Source: Clostridiaceae bacterium (lineage in GTDB: Bacteria > Bacillota > Clostridia > Peptostreptococcales > Tindalliaceae). From it: a DNA stretch of 64,000 nt. Shown here piece after piece: positions 25,074 through 35,594 of the stretch; position 1 is the stretch's first letter, and each line of letters begins with the position of its first letter. Made by a program: the position numbers and the translations under genes. The stretch is from positions 58,027 to 122,026 of the forward strand of contig JAGXHW010000031.1 in assembly GCA_024635995.1 (NCBI GenBank). Reading direction: 5' to 3'. The notes beneath the pieces were generated by a model. It was not told the origin of the DNA. It was given only the letters and a program-made list of their open reading frames with translations, and made no database searches.

Positions 25074-25075
25074 TG

Positions 25076-25408
25076 CTACACCTCCTCATCATCAATGGCA
25101 ATGATTTTTGGGTACTGCTGTTGAATGTTTTTTAATCCAACCAGCATGGTTTCTAATAGAATGGTTGCTTCTTTTCTTTGCGTTGCAGTTAATGATTCCT
25201 CCATCTTACAACGAAGTTCACCATCATCAATAATATATTCCGGTTGTTGGTTAAGTACCTGATAAAGCCCTAAAACAGTGGTTTGAGCTAACACCGATAC
25301 AGCTGCACACACAAGATCTTCTCCATGAGGCGCTGTCTGGGCATGCCCTGTCACCCTGTAGCTGACAATCTCTTGCTCATTGTTTCGCTTGATTTCAATG
25401 GTAATCAT
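25076..25408 (-). CDS. prp: ribosomal-processing cysteine protease Prp
   Basis: [43 protein letters not shown] (GHA...DxVCAAVS motif); start placed at 25408, the 164-aa ORF overlaps rplU and is over-extended. Confidence 0.92.
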   Translation of the reverse strand: MITIEIKRNNEQEIVSYRVTGHAQTAPHGEDLVCAAVSVLAQTTVLGLYQVLNQQPEYIIDDGELRCKMEESLTATQRKEATILLETMLVGLKNIQQQYPKIIAIDDEEV

Positions 25409-25415
25409 AATAGCA

Positions 25416-25727
25416 CTACGCCTGAATGGCTTCGATTTTAATCTTTGTGTAAGGTTGTCTGTGACCTTGCTTACGACGGTAGTCTTTTTTGCGCTTGTAT
25501 TTGAAAACAATAATTTTTTCAGCTTTTCCGTTTTCCAATACGGTAGCTTCAACTGAAGCACCTGCAACATAAGGCTCGCCTACAGTTAGAGAACCATCTT
25601 TAGACACAGCTAAAACCTGGTCTAACGTTACTTTTTCACCTTCACTGACATCAAGCTTTTCAATATAAACGGTTGAGCCTTCTTCAATGCGGTACTGTTT
25701 ACCACCTGTTTCAACGATTGCGTACAT
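25416..25727 (-). CDS. rplU: 50S ribosomal protein L21
   Basis: [26 protein letters not shown]...[24 protein letters not shown]. Confidence 0.97.
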   Translation of the reverse strand: MYAIVETGGKQYRIEEGSTVYIEKLDVSEGEKVTLDQVLAVSKDGSLTVGEPYVAGASVEATVLENGKAEKIIVFKYKRKKDYRRKQGHRQPYTKIKIEAIQA

Positions 25728-25741
25728 CGTAACACCTCCTC

Positions 25742-25813
25742 ATCCCAGTCTCGCCAAATCCAGGTACTGGGAATTCATTCCCACGTTTAAGACCTGATCT
25801 GTGCGGCTTCTAC
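25742..25813 (-). promoter_or_regulatory. ribosomal protein L21 leader
   Basis: Reverse strand gaagccgcacagatcaggtcttaaacgtgggaatgaattcccagtacctggatttggcgagactgggatg immediately upstream of rplU; resembles the conserved Firmicute L21 leader. Confidence 0.75.
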
Positions 25814-25856
25814 AAAGTGAAATTATACCACGCATTACTTAATCTGTCAATCAATG

Positions 25857-27341
25857 CTATAGCATATCCTGCGAAGTTTTTTGCTGCTTCATCTGAAGCA
25901 TTTTTTCCAGACTCTCCAGATCTTTAAAACCAATCATTTTATGTTCATCCAGTGGTATCAATGAATCCACTTGAACCCGTAGTTCCAGGTTGTATTTACC
26001 TGCTAACGAGTTTAGGTCAATTTCTTCTTCCTTGAATACCTGCCTTCGGTGGGGGTGCAGGTTTATCAGTACAGTATGTATATCTTCCTGCGTCTCAAAC
26101 CTCCGTAAAGATGATTCAATCTCATACATTGTCCAATAAATTGATCTGATGGTACCGCTTCCAAGACAACACTTGCAGGTTGAATTAAACAACTCCGACA
26201 CCTTTTTCCGGGTTCTTTTACGTGTCATTTCCACTAAGCCAAGTTGCGTCATGCCCAACACAACTGTCTTTTGCCGGTCAAATTTTAAAGCTTCTTTTAA
26301 TTTTTTCACAACGTCCTGCTGGTTATCAGGTTTTTTCATATCAATAAAATCAATAATAATAATACCGCCAATGTCCCTTAACCTGACTTGTCGAGCAATT
26401 TCTTCTGCAGCTTCCATGTTTATATCAAAAGCAGACTCCTGGAATGTTTTATTCCCCACAAAGCGACCAGTGTTTACGTCAATGGTTGTTAATGCCTCTG
26501 TATGGTGAATCACCAGAGACCCTCCACTTTCAAGGGTAATTGTGGCGTTCATCGCACGCTGCCACTGGGCTTCAACCTGGTATTCAATAAACGGATTACA
26601 ATTGTTGTCCAATTCCTGAATCATACTCAGTTGACCTGGCATGGTTTGTCTGCATATTTGGCGCAGGGTTTCTGCTTCACCGGCATCGTTGACTAAAAAA
26701 GCGGTTGTTTCTCTGTTGGCTACGTCTCTCAGTAACCTGGGCAATAGTGCATGTTCCCTGTATAAGGGTGTGCCTTTGGGCACCTGGTGTTGCTTTTCTG
26801 CGATATGTGCCCATAGGGACATCAAATAGCACCAATCTTTCTGAAGCGTTTCCTTGCTCTTTGAAGCAGCTTCTGTTCTTATGATGATACCATGGGTCGA
26901 TTCAGCCATTGATTCAGCCCATTCCTGTAATTGCTTTCGTTCTTCAGGGTTTATGAGTTTTTTTGAGATGCCAATGTGCTGTGTTTGGGGCAACAATACC
27001 ACGTATTTTCCCGGAAGAGAAAGATGCATGGTGGCTTTAGGACCTTTATCATCCATGGCATCCTTTGTTATTTGTATTAACAGATGGTCTCCCACATTTA
27101 GACTTTCATAGGGTACTGACAGTTGGTCTTTATAAACGAATACATTCTTATCATACCCAATGTCAACAAAAATCATTTGCAGTCCATGTAAAAGATTAAC
27201 AATTTTACCCGAGTAAATGTTATTCACCAGGCTTCCTTGTTTTCGTCTTTCAAAATGCAATTCGATGAGACGATCATCTTCTATCAAAGCTGCCCGGGTT
27301 TCATAATAGCCCACATCCGCGATGATTTGATTCATATGCAT
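25857..27341 (-). CDS. ribonuclease E/G (RNase G-like)
   Basis: S1-like IYSGKIVNLLHGLQMIFVDIG, TTIDVNTGRFVGNKTFQESAFDINMEAAEEIARQVRLRDIGGIIIIDFIDM, zinc link CKCC. Confidence 0.95.
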   Translation of the reverse strand: MHMNQIIADVGYYETRAALIEDDRLIELHFERRKQGSLVNNIYSGKIVNLLHGLQMIFVDIGYDKNVFVYKDQLSVPYESLNVGDHLLIQITKDAMDDKGPKATMHLSLPGKYVVLLPQTQHIGISKKLINPEERKQLQEWAESMAESTHGIIIRTEAASKSKETLQKDWCYLMSLWAHIAEKQHQVPKGTPLYREHALLPRLLRDVANRETTAFLVNDAGEAETLRQICRQTMPGQLSMIQELDNNCNPFIEYQVEAQWQRAMNATITLESGGSLVIHHTEALTTIDVNTGRFVGNKTFQESAFDINMEAAEEIARQVRLRDIGGIIIIDFIDMKKPDNQQDVVKKLKEALKFDRQKTVVLGMTQLGLVEMTRKRTRKKVSELFNSTCKCCLGSGTIRSIYWTMYEIESSLRRFETQEDIHTVLINLHPHRRQVFKEEEIDLNSLAGKYNLELRVQVDSLIPLDEHKMIGFKDLESLEKMLQMKQQKTSQDML

Positions 27342-27359
27342 CCAGCCTTTCGTAAACCC

Positions 27360-28103
27360 TCAGTTTGATTGAAGTATGGAGATATAATGCTGGTCTTTGT
27401 CTACTTTTAATATTTCTTTCCTTTCGATAAACACACTGTCCGACACAACAGATAAACCCGCCATTTCAATCCACTTGTTAAAAATGAGCAGTGGTTTGAT
27501 GGTTGCCTGGTCAAAAACCTTTATTTCAAGTAAAAGTTCTACAAAAATGTCTTCATCTTTTGTAAGTGTGAAGGCATGGATGTAGGGAAGAATGTCCACT
27601 TGTTTCATTCTTTTACGTTTACCAAAACGTTTATTGCTTTTTCCCGATCCCTCTTTGCCTTTTTTTTGAATAATCACTTCGCTTTGATTTGTCAATTTGT
27701 CAATTGCTTCTGTCAAAATACCATTCTGCAATGGATGTTCCAGTGAAAATGCCACTGAGTAGACCATCAAGGCAGCCTCCTGCATCAAGCCATTGGTCGG
27801 CTTTTCATCCAGCTGAATAGCCTGGAGAATTTGAATGTCTTCGGGCAGTGTTTTATTCATTGCAAAAATAAACTGTTCTGCCGTCATGAGCTCAGATAAC
27901 ACCACATCAAAATACTCAGCTTCGCTGCTAATACCAACACTTAGTGGTGCTGCAAAAGAAATGATTGGGTGGGGGTTAAAGCCCTGGGTAAAAGCAAGGG
28001 GAACGCCGGCTCTTCGGAAAGATCTCTCAAACAATCGCACCAGATCAAGGTGAGAAAGGTACACTAGGTCTCCTTTTTTTGTGTATTTAGCTCTGATCAT
28101 CAT
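27360..28103 (-). CDS. TIGR03936 family radical SAM-associated protein (DUF2344)
   Basis: MIRAKYTKKGDLVYLSHLDLVRLFERSFRRAGVPLAFTQGFNPHPIISFAAPLSVGI; start taken at the MMIRAKY methionines. Confidence 0.93.
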   Translation of the reverse strand: MMIRAKYTKKGDLVYLSHLDLVRLFERSFRRAGVPLAFTQGFNPHPIISFAAPLSVGISSEAEYFDVVLSELMTAEQFIFAMNKTLPEDIQILQAIQLDEKPTNGLMQEAALMVYSVAFSLEHPLQNGILTEAIDKLTNQSEVIIQKKGKEGSGKSNKRFGKRKRMKQVDILPYIHAFTLTKDEDIFVELLLEIKVFDQATIKPLLIFNKWIEMAGLSVVSDSVFIERKEILKVDKDQHYISILQSN

Positions 28104-29935
28104 GGGCATAATCCTCCAGCACCAGTTTGCTGATAACCGCAGGCACTGCATTGGGCAAGACAATGAGGTGTGGTTTTTTCAAGCAAAGCTCGTTCATACT
28201 CTCTGAAAAGAAATTGCCTTGTTACCTGAACATCAATGTGTTCCCATGGAAATACCTCGTTTTCATGGCGCTCTCGCAGCGTATAGAAATCCATATCAAC
28301 GCCGCATTCATGAAAGGCTTCTTTCCATTTGTCCATTTTGAAATGCTCTGCCCAACCGTCAAATTTACAACCTTTCTCGTAGGCCTTTAACAGCACCGGG
28401 GACAATCTGCGGTCTCCTCTGGCAAACACACCTTCCAGAATACTTGTATCAGCATCGTGGTAGTTAAACTGGATCGATTTCTTTGTTCTAAACTTTTCTT
28501 TCAGAAAACGATGTTTTGCCCTGAATTCACTCATCGAATTCTGTGGTACCCACTGAAAGGGAGTAAAAGGTTTAGGCACAAAATTTGACACACTGACACC
28601 TATTTTCAATGGATGTGTGTGCTGTTTGTCTCTTTTATGATAAACTTCATGCTCAAGCCTTACAACCAGGTCGAAGATCCCTTCCACGTCTACCATGGTT
28701 TCTGTGGGCAATCCAATCATAAAGTAAAGTTTCACCTGGTTCCAACCTGCTTCATAGGCGTTTTTAACGGCAAGCAGCAGGTCTTCTTCCGTGATCCCTT
28801 TATTAATGACATCACGCAACCGTTGAGTTCCTGCTTCAGGTGCAAATGTCAACCCTGATTTTCGTACTTTTTGAACCTCTTTTAGTATGTCCATGGTGGT
28901 GTTATCCAAGCGTAAAGAAGGCAATGATAACCCAACACGGTTTTGCGCGAAGGAGTTTGTCAGGTCTTCTGTTAATACTTTTAAAGCTGAGTAGTCGCTG
29001 GTACTAAGGGATGTGAGCGATAGCTCTTCATATCCTGTGTTGGCAATAATATTTTTTGCTGTTTTTGCCAGGGTTTCCGGCTTCTTCTCCCTCACTGGTC
29101 GATAAATGATGCCAGCCTGACAAAACCGGCAGCCCCGTATGCACCCACGAAACAATTCAATGGTGGCTCTGTCATGCACAACATTTAAAAATGGGATTAA
29201 TGGTTTTTCTGGAAAATATGATTCATCCAGATTTTTGATGATACGCTTTTTTATGATGAGCGGCGTTTTTTCATTGATGGGAACAATGGCTTCAATACAT
29301 CCATCTTCTTTGTAATCAAATTCATAGAATGAAGGAACATAGACTCCCTGGATCGCAGCTGCCTTCTCCAAAAATATGTCTTTGTCAGACCGATGTTTTT
29401 TATAACAGTCCAACACTTCCAGCATAACTTCTTCAGCTTCACCGATAATAACCAGGTCTGCAATGTCCGCCAATGGTTCAGGGTTATAGGCACAGGGCCC
29501 CCCAAAAATAACCAGTGGGTCTTTTTTAGTCCGGTCTTTTTTTAGTAATGGTATGTTGGCCAGTGTCAACATATGTAAAATATTGGTATAGCTTAATTCA
29601 TATTGTAATGTGAACCCAATCATATCAAACTCTTTGACAGGTGTTTTGGTTTCAAGGGTAAACAGTGGCATACCTTCATGCTTCATGGCTTCTTCCATGT
29701 CTGCAGCCGGTGTGTAACATCTTTCACAGAAAATGTTATCCTGTTCATTCAATAAATGATACATAATTAAGCTGCCTAAATGGCTCATGCCAATTTCATA
29801 CAGATCTGGAAAGCACCAGGCAAAACGGATGGTGTCATCAGTAATAGATTTAACCACACTGTTAATTTCATTGCCAACATAGCGTGCCGGTTTTTCAACA
29901 TTTGCCAATAATGATTTTATGTTTAAACGTGTCAT
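28100..29935 (-). CDS. TIGR03960 family B12-binding/radical SAM protein
   Basis: FRGCIRGCRFCQAGIIYRPVREKKPETL (CxxxCxxC); start at MTRLNIK behind ggaggatt RBS. Confidence 0.93.
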   Translation of the reverse strand: MTRLNIKSLLANVEKPARYVGNEINSVVKSITDDTIRFAWCFPDLYEIGMSHLGSLIMYHLLNEQDNIFCERCYTPAADMEEAMKHEGMPLFTLETKTPVKEFDMIGFTLQYELSYTNILHMLTLANIPLLKKDRTKKDPLVIFGGPCAYNPEPLADIADLVIIGEAEEVMLEVLDCYKKHRSDKDIFLEKAAAIQGVYVPSFYEFDYKEDGCIEAIVPINEKTPLIIKKRIIKNLDESYFPEKPLIPFLNVVHDRATIELFRGCIRGCRFCQAGIIYRPVREKKPETLAKTAKNIIANTGYEELSLTSLSTSDYSALKVLTEDLTNSFAQNRVGLSLPSLRLDNTTMDILKEVQKVRKSGLTFAPEAGTQRLRDVINKGITEEDLLLAVKNAYEAGWNQVKLYFMIGLPTETMVDVEGIFDLVVRLEHEVYHKRDKQHTHPLKIGVSVSNFVPKPFTPFQWVPQNSMSEFRAKHRFLKEKFRTKKSIQFNYHDADTSILEGVFARGDRRLSPVLLKAYEKGCKFDGWAEHFKMDKWKEAFHECGVDMDFYTLRERHENEVFPWEHIDVQVTRQFLFREYERALLEKTTPHCLAQCSACGYQQTGAGGLCP

Positions 29936-29998
29936 TGTAATCCTCCTGTTAAAACGCCAAAAAAGACCATTGTTAAATAGTCTTTCTTCGGCATGCAT

Positions 29999-30412
29999 TC
30001 ATTTGAGTGGCACCACCGTGTTTTTGTGCTTTCGCCAGCTTATATCGCCGCGTTGCAATGCTTTTAACATAATTTCAGCACTTGCAATGTTTGTGGAAAC
30101 AGGTATCAGATGAACATCACATAAACGTATTAGTGCCTGAATGTCAGGTTCATGGGGTTGTGCGGTTAATGGATCTCGAAAGAAAATGACCAGATCCATT
30201 TTATCATTCGCAATGGCTGCGCCAATCTGCTGATCACCACCCATTGGTCCGGAAAGATATCGGTGTACTTTTAGTTTGGTACCCTCTATGATACGCAGCC
30301 CTGTTGTTCCTGTAGCAAACAATGTATGCTGCGCAAGTATTTGTTCATATGCGATGGCAAAGTTTACCAACATATCTTTTTTATTGTCATGAGCGATCAG
30401 TGCAATGTTCAT
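29999..30412 (-). CDS. mgsA: methylglyoxal synthase
   Basis: [41 protein letters not shown]. Confidence 0.96.
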   Translation of the reverse strand: MNIALIAHDNKKDMLVNFAIAYEQILAQHTLFATGTTGLRIIEGTKLKVHRYLSGPMGGDQQIGAAIANDKMDLVIFFRDPLTAQPHEPDIQALIRLCDVHLIPVSTNIASAEIMLKALQRGDISWRKHKNTVVPLK

Positions 30413-30424
30413 GCATTTCTCCTA

Positions 30425-30715
30425 TCATAGCCGCTTGCGGTCTCTCATTTGCTTAATTGGAATATTGGCCACTAAAGCGGGAATCATCGTATCATCCGTG
30501 TCACGTTTTGTTCGCGTCATACGGATCTCCATTTCACTTTCATCTATTACCATATAATCAGAAATAACTCTTATTAAGTCGCCTTTAATGGCGTCCAGAA
30601 AATCCTGCGAACAGTCAGCCCGGTCATGCACCAGTACCAGCTTTAACCGTTCTTTTGCAACATTCTTGCTTTTTTTACTTTCTCCTATAAAGAACTTAAA
30701 GAAGTCCATTTCCAT
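30425..30715 (-). CDS. minE: cell division topological specificity factor MinE
   Basis: KERLKLVLVHDRADCSQDFLDAIKGDLIRVISDYMVID; downstream of minD. Confidence 0.95.
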   Translation of the reverse strand: MEMDFFKFFIGESKKSKNVAKERLKLVLVHDRADCSQDFLDAIKGDLIRVISDYMVIDESEMEIRMTRTKRDTDDTMIPALVANIPIKQMRDRKRL

Positions 30716-30732
30716 TACCCCCTCTCAAATCT

Positions 30733-31530
30733 TTACTTGGCAAACCCCAGTATTTTTTTCAGTCGATGAACCAGGTTATCCTGAAGATCCAAGTCTAAAA
30801 ACGGCACTTCTTCTCCTGTTATGCGCCTTGCAATATTTCTGAAAGCCTGACCTGCCTGGGATGTGGAGCCATCGGCAACAGGCTCACCTCTGTTGGTTGA
30901 AATAACAATGGCCTGGTCATCAGGGATCACACCCAGTAAGTCGATGGCCAGTATGTCCAACATATCGTCGATGTTCATCATATCACCGCGTCTAACCATA
31001 TCAATTTTCAGTCTATTAATAATCAAAGTAGGATTTCTTAGTTCAGCTGCTTCCAATAAACCAATAATTCTATCTGCGTCTCTTACAGCAGAAATTTCAG
31101 GTGTTGTTACAACCACTGCTTTGTCAGCTCCGGAAATAGCGTTTCTGAAACCCTGCTCAATGCCCGCCGGACAATCTACCAGCACATAATCAAAGATTTC
31201 TTTCAATTCATCGTTAAGTGCTTTCATTTGTTCAGGTGACACAGCATTCTTATCCCTGGTTTGTGCAGCCGGCAATAAAAATAATTCCGGGTACCGTTTG
31301 TCTTTAATAAGTGCCTGCTTCAGTCTGCAATTACCTTCAACAACATCTACCAAATCATACACAATACGGTTTTCCAACCCCAACACAACATCAAGGTTTC
31401 TCAGTCCGATATCTGCATCGATGACAACTACTTTCTTACCCAGTTGAGCCAGTCCGGTACCTAAATTTGCTGTAGTAGTGGTTTTACCAACGCCACCTTT
31501 TCCGGACGTTATGACTAATACTTCACCCAT
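30733..31530 (-). CDS. minD: septum site-determining protein MinD
   Basis: ITSGKGGVGKTTTTANLGTGLAQLGKKVVVIDADIGLRNLD. Confidence 0.97.
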   Translation of the reverse strand: MGEVLVITSGKGGVGKTTTTANLGTGLAQLGKKVVVIDADIGLRNLDVVLGLENRIVYDLVDVVEGNCRLKQALIKDKRYPELFLLPAAQTRDKNAVSPEQMKALNDELKEIFDYVLVDCPAGIEQGFRNAISGADKAVVVTTPEISAVRDADRIIGLLEAAELRNPTLIINRLKIDMVRRGDMMNIDDMLDILAIDLLGVIPDDQAIVISTNRGEPVADGSTSQAGQAFRNIARRITGEEVPFLDLDLQDNLVHRLKKILGFAK

Positions 31531-31563
31531 GAACTTCCCTCCTACTCATTGTCATTTCTGTTG

Positions 31564-32226
31564 TTAAAATGGTTCCACACAAATCATTTGATCTTTCAGT
31601 TTAGCAATTTCAGGGTTTTTCGACCGATCAAGCACTTCATCAGGCGATCTGGTGATGGTTTGATAAATCCGCAGTTGTGTTGGTTGTAACACGGATGCAG
31701 CCACAAAGGCATCTTTGTTGCCATAGATACCGGCATGGGCTATACCGCGAAGGATTCCCATTACTACAATATTTCCACCGGCTGATATTTCTGCGCCAGG
31801 GTTTACATCACCAATAATGACCACATCACCTGGATGTTCAATTAATTGACCTGATCTCAGGGTGCCCTCTACAAATTTTGTGCCGTACTCTTTGTTTTCC
31901 TGGAACGAAGCAGCTTTAACAATTGGTTTGGAAGGAGAACTTTTGCCCTCCTCCTGTTTGCTTTTTACATTTTCTTTTGAATTGATTATCATCCCATGTT
32001 CAACTGCCAGCCACTGTTCCAGCTCTTTTCTTCCGGTTTCAGAGAGAGATTCGCAGGTGATATCTGCCACGGTAGCGCCCTTATAAAACGCAGGGTTTTC
32101 GTTAATTCGCTGTTGAATAATGTCTTTGATCTGTTGACTATCATGATAAAAACGAACATGTATTGCCAACCCCTGACCCGTTCCCTTGAATTCGACGCTC
32201 CTGTTCTCCTCCATTGAAGTCTGCAC
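31564..32226 (-). CDS. minC: septum site-determining protein MinC
   Basis: VEGTLRSGQLIEHPGDVVIIGDVNPGAEISAGGNIVVMGILRGIAHAG. Confidence 0.95.
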   Translation of the reverse strand: MQTSMEENRSVEFKGTGQGLAIHVRFYHDSQQIKDIIQQRINENPAFYKGATVADITCESLSETGRKELEQWLAVEHGMIINSKENVKSKQEEGKSSPSKPIVKAASFQENKEYGTKFVEGTLRSGQLIEHPGDVVIIGDVNPGAEISAGGNIVVMGILRGIAHAGIYGNKDAFVAASVLQPTQLRIYQTITRSPDEVLDRSKNPEIAKLKDQMICVEPF

Positions 32227-32277
32227 CTCCCTGTATCATTCTCAATGAATACCTATGCAATTTATATTATCACATAA

Positions 32278-35075
32278 TCATTCAATCTGGAAACTATTAA
32301 AAAGACTTATTGTATTATTTTCTGTCTGATTCAATCCCATGTATTCTGCCACAATTTCCCGAAAGACGGGTGCACCATAACCACCTGAACCACCCTGGAA
32401 AATTAACACTGATATGGCTATCTGAGGATTTTCATAAGGTGCAAAGCCAGTGAACCATGAGAAATTATCATAGTCGGACTTAAATTGATCCAGGTCATCG
32501 TTTCTGATGGAGGGGTTTAATCGTTTAATGGCTTCTCTCATTGCGTATCCTTCATCTTTAAACAAATGATTGTCTTTGTTTTCCCGCACCAACCGTTGGG
32601 TTTCGTTTTTCACATCTTCTTCCAAAACATTAAAGTATCTTAGGTGTTCCAGTAAATAGATCACTTCATCTGCGGGAGGAATTTTCCCTTCCCGTTGTGC
32701 TGTACCTGTCTTTGCTGCAACATTAATTGGAAATTGGTTAAAATAGCTTCGTGCGCCTCCTGTGACTGTTGCTGCCAACATACCTCTTTTGATATGATCC
32801 AAACTGTTCTCTTTTTGAAATGTTAATACAACAGGGTCATTTCTAACAATAGATTGTTTTTTATTTTCTCCCTGGTCAAGTATGTGTTTTACAACACTCA
32901 CCTGATTTCGTATTCCACCATTGGCCATTGTCGCCATATAGTTAGCCATCTGTAATGGTGTATAAGCATGACTACCCTGTCCTATGGAAAAATTCATGGT
33001 GTCCGCTAATGACCAGTATGTTTGATTATAATAACTGTATTTAACCAGATCAGTGATGGCATTGGCCCGCTCCGTTTTAATACCCAAATTGACAATATTC
33101 TCATATACCTGGTATCTGGGAGGATTTTCGTCCGACATCGCAACCAATTCTTCAATCACAGTGCGTAAGGTTTCATCAGTAATCTCCACTTTTTCTTCGT
33201 CTAAATCTGATGGTGAGAGTATTCTGTTTAGGTGATTTCGCAACATTGCCTTAACCATCCTGGACTTTGAAGCAGGGTCAGGCACACCACCATATCGTTC
33301 TCTGGGTATTTGAATTTCAATGCCTGTAGGGTCATTCAACCCAAACATTTCAGCGTATTCAACCAATGTATCTATGTTCATAGTATAAGGCAACGCTCTT
33401 TCTTTGCTGTAATCATAGGCATTGGCGATGGAATAAAAGTAGTAGTTATTCGATTGGGCAATGGCTTCATATAAACTTTGGTTTCCCATGGTTGCCCGGC
33501 TCTGGTTCCATAGCCAGTTACCGAAAGTATGCTCACCTACCTGAATAAACCCTTTGTCCAGGATCTTATAAGCGGGGTCCAGCCCCTGTTCAACGGCAGC
33601 CAAACCAACAAGCATTTTGTATGTCGATCCTGGTTGAACAGCAGTTGACATGGCGATGTTCATTAAAGGACGCGGCGCCAGGGGATCGCGCAAATTCTCT
33701 GGCATTAAGCTCTCCCAGTTTTCACTGTTGATACCTGTAACAAATAGATTCGGATCATAGGAAGGGTAGCTGGCCATGGCCAAGACTTCGCCTGTTTTAA
33801 CGTCTGTCACAACAACAGCACCTGCATTTGCATTTTCCCGTGGTCCTTGTGTGCCTAAAAGTTCATTTGAACCCCAGGGCGTTTCATAAGTTCCGCCTGT
33901 TTGAATAACCCCCAGTACATCTTCCAGAATTTTTTCAACTTTCTTTTGAAATTCTATGTCGATGGTGAGGTAGACTGTGTCTCCAGGAATTGGCTCTTCC
34001 TTTTCCAGCACACGCACCAACATCCCTTTTGAATCAACAACCACCTGCTGTGTTCCGTCCTGTCCTTTTAAATTAGATTCAAAACTGTGTTCAATACCGG
34101 TTTACCAATGATGTCGCTTGGTAGATAGCCCAGTTCATTAATGTATTTCTCAATTTCATACTGTTGCGATATTTTGCCTAAATTTCCCAGGATGTGCGCA
34201 GCAGATGTTAATTCAGGGTAGTTTCTTATTGGCTCTACCACCACATTAACACCCGGCAGGTCATAGATCATTTCTTTTATCATGGTCACAGAGCGCTGGG
34301 ATATATCATGTGCGATTTTTATGGGTTGGTATTGCATATACCCTGGTAATTGTGTTTCGATTTGTTCACGAATGGCCATCACCATTCTGGCTTCATAACG
34401 CGTATATGAGTCTGGAATGTTGAAATATTCTTTTCTCAGCCAGTTAAAGGCATCTTCAGGTTGTTGTTGATCTTCAGGAATAAAGAATTTTTGCAACCAC
34501 TGCTCTTTTTTCATTTCATCGTTAAACTTCCATGTTCTGATGGAAATGGGTACGGACAATTCAGGGATCCCCAGTAACTGTTGTTGTACCTCCGCCGGAT
34601 CAGTTTCTTCAATTTCGTACCGTATCCGCAGTAGATCAAAAGCTTCCTTTGCATTGAACCATGAAGGAATTTCATAATCTTCTTTCCACTTGTCAATGGC
34701 GTTATCAAAGGTGTATACAAAACGATGACTAACAAAAATAATGGGAAATTCATCGATAAAAGAATCTTCACTTTTTTGGAATATTTGTACCAGTTCTAAA
34801 CTTGTTTCGTTGATCTGTTCATTCACAATGTCGTTTTTTGAAACTTCAACCGCAAAACTTGGCCTGTTGCCAGCCAGCAACCGTCCATACCGGTCTCTTA
34901 TTTCACCACGTGGTGCACTGATGGATATGTTTTTTACAATTCTGTTTTCAGCATACTCACGATGGCTTTCGCCTTCGGCAATCATAAGGCTTGCCAGTCG
35001 AAAGATAATGACGATGAAAAAGAACATGATCATCAGTATAATGAAAAAAAATCGTTTATTGTAATTTGAAAACAT
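32278..35075 (-). pseudogene. mrdA: penicillin-binding protein 2 (MrdA-like), split into two ORFs by an apparent 1-nt deletion at about 34101-34103
   Basis: ORF 34068-35075 holds the TM + dimerisation domain, ORF 32278-34044 the transpeptidase domain (QPGSTYKM, KTGTAQ). Restoring one A in GGTAAA(A)CCGG yields ...LPSDIIGKTGIEHSFESNLKGQDGTQQVVVDSKGMLVRV..., continuous PBP2 sequence. Confidence 0.88.
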
Positions 35076-35087
35076 ATCATAACCACC

Positions 35088-35585
35088 TTAGTAATGCTTT
35101 TTCATGACCTGCCACTGATAAAGTTGCTGCACGCCTATATAAACAGGAAAAACCATTAAAAAATTATAGATTGCCTGGATAATCCAAATTTGTGAGACTG
35201 CCAGTATTAAATCTACTTGATACCCCAGTAAAAAAACAAAGAGCAGGTAACTGGCTTCATGAAAGAGGGTCCCAAAGATGGTTAAAACAATGGGTGTTGT
35301 CAGATGATCAGGAAATATTTTGTGATTGTATTTTCCGATAAAGTATCCTATGAGCATAAATGTAATGCCGCTTATACCAATAATTCTTCCAACCACAATG
35401 TCTTTTGTCAACCCCGCTGCCAACCCTATTAGTGCTGCTTTTTCATCATTTTGTCGTAAGGCAAGGCAAATGACCAATATCATTGTAATGTTAGGAACAA
35501 CCCCTGCAATGGAAATAAATGGAAAAAGAGCAGATTCTATGACAATGGAAAATATAATGGCTAACACAAGAATGAATTTTTGCAT
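35088..35585 (-). CDS. mreD: rod shape-determining protein MreD
   Basis: Small multi-TM protein between mreC and pbp2; ESALFPFISIAGVVPNITMILVICLALR. Confidence 0.92.
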   Translation of the reverse strand: MQKFILVLAIIFSIVIESALFPFISIAGVVPNITMILVICLALRQNDEKAALIGLAAGLTKDIVVGRIIGISGITFMLIGYFIGKYNHKIFPDHLTTPIVLTIFGTLFHEASYLLFVFLLGYQVDLILAVSQIWIIQAIYNFLMVFPVYIGVQQLYQWQVMKKHY

Positions 35586-35594
35586 ATTGTGCCT

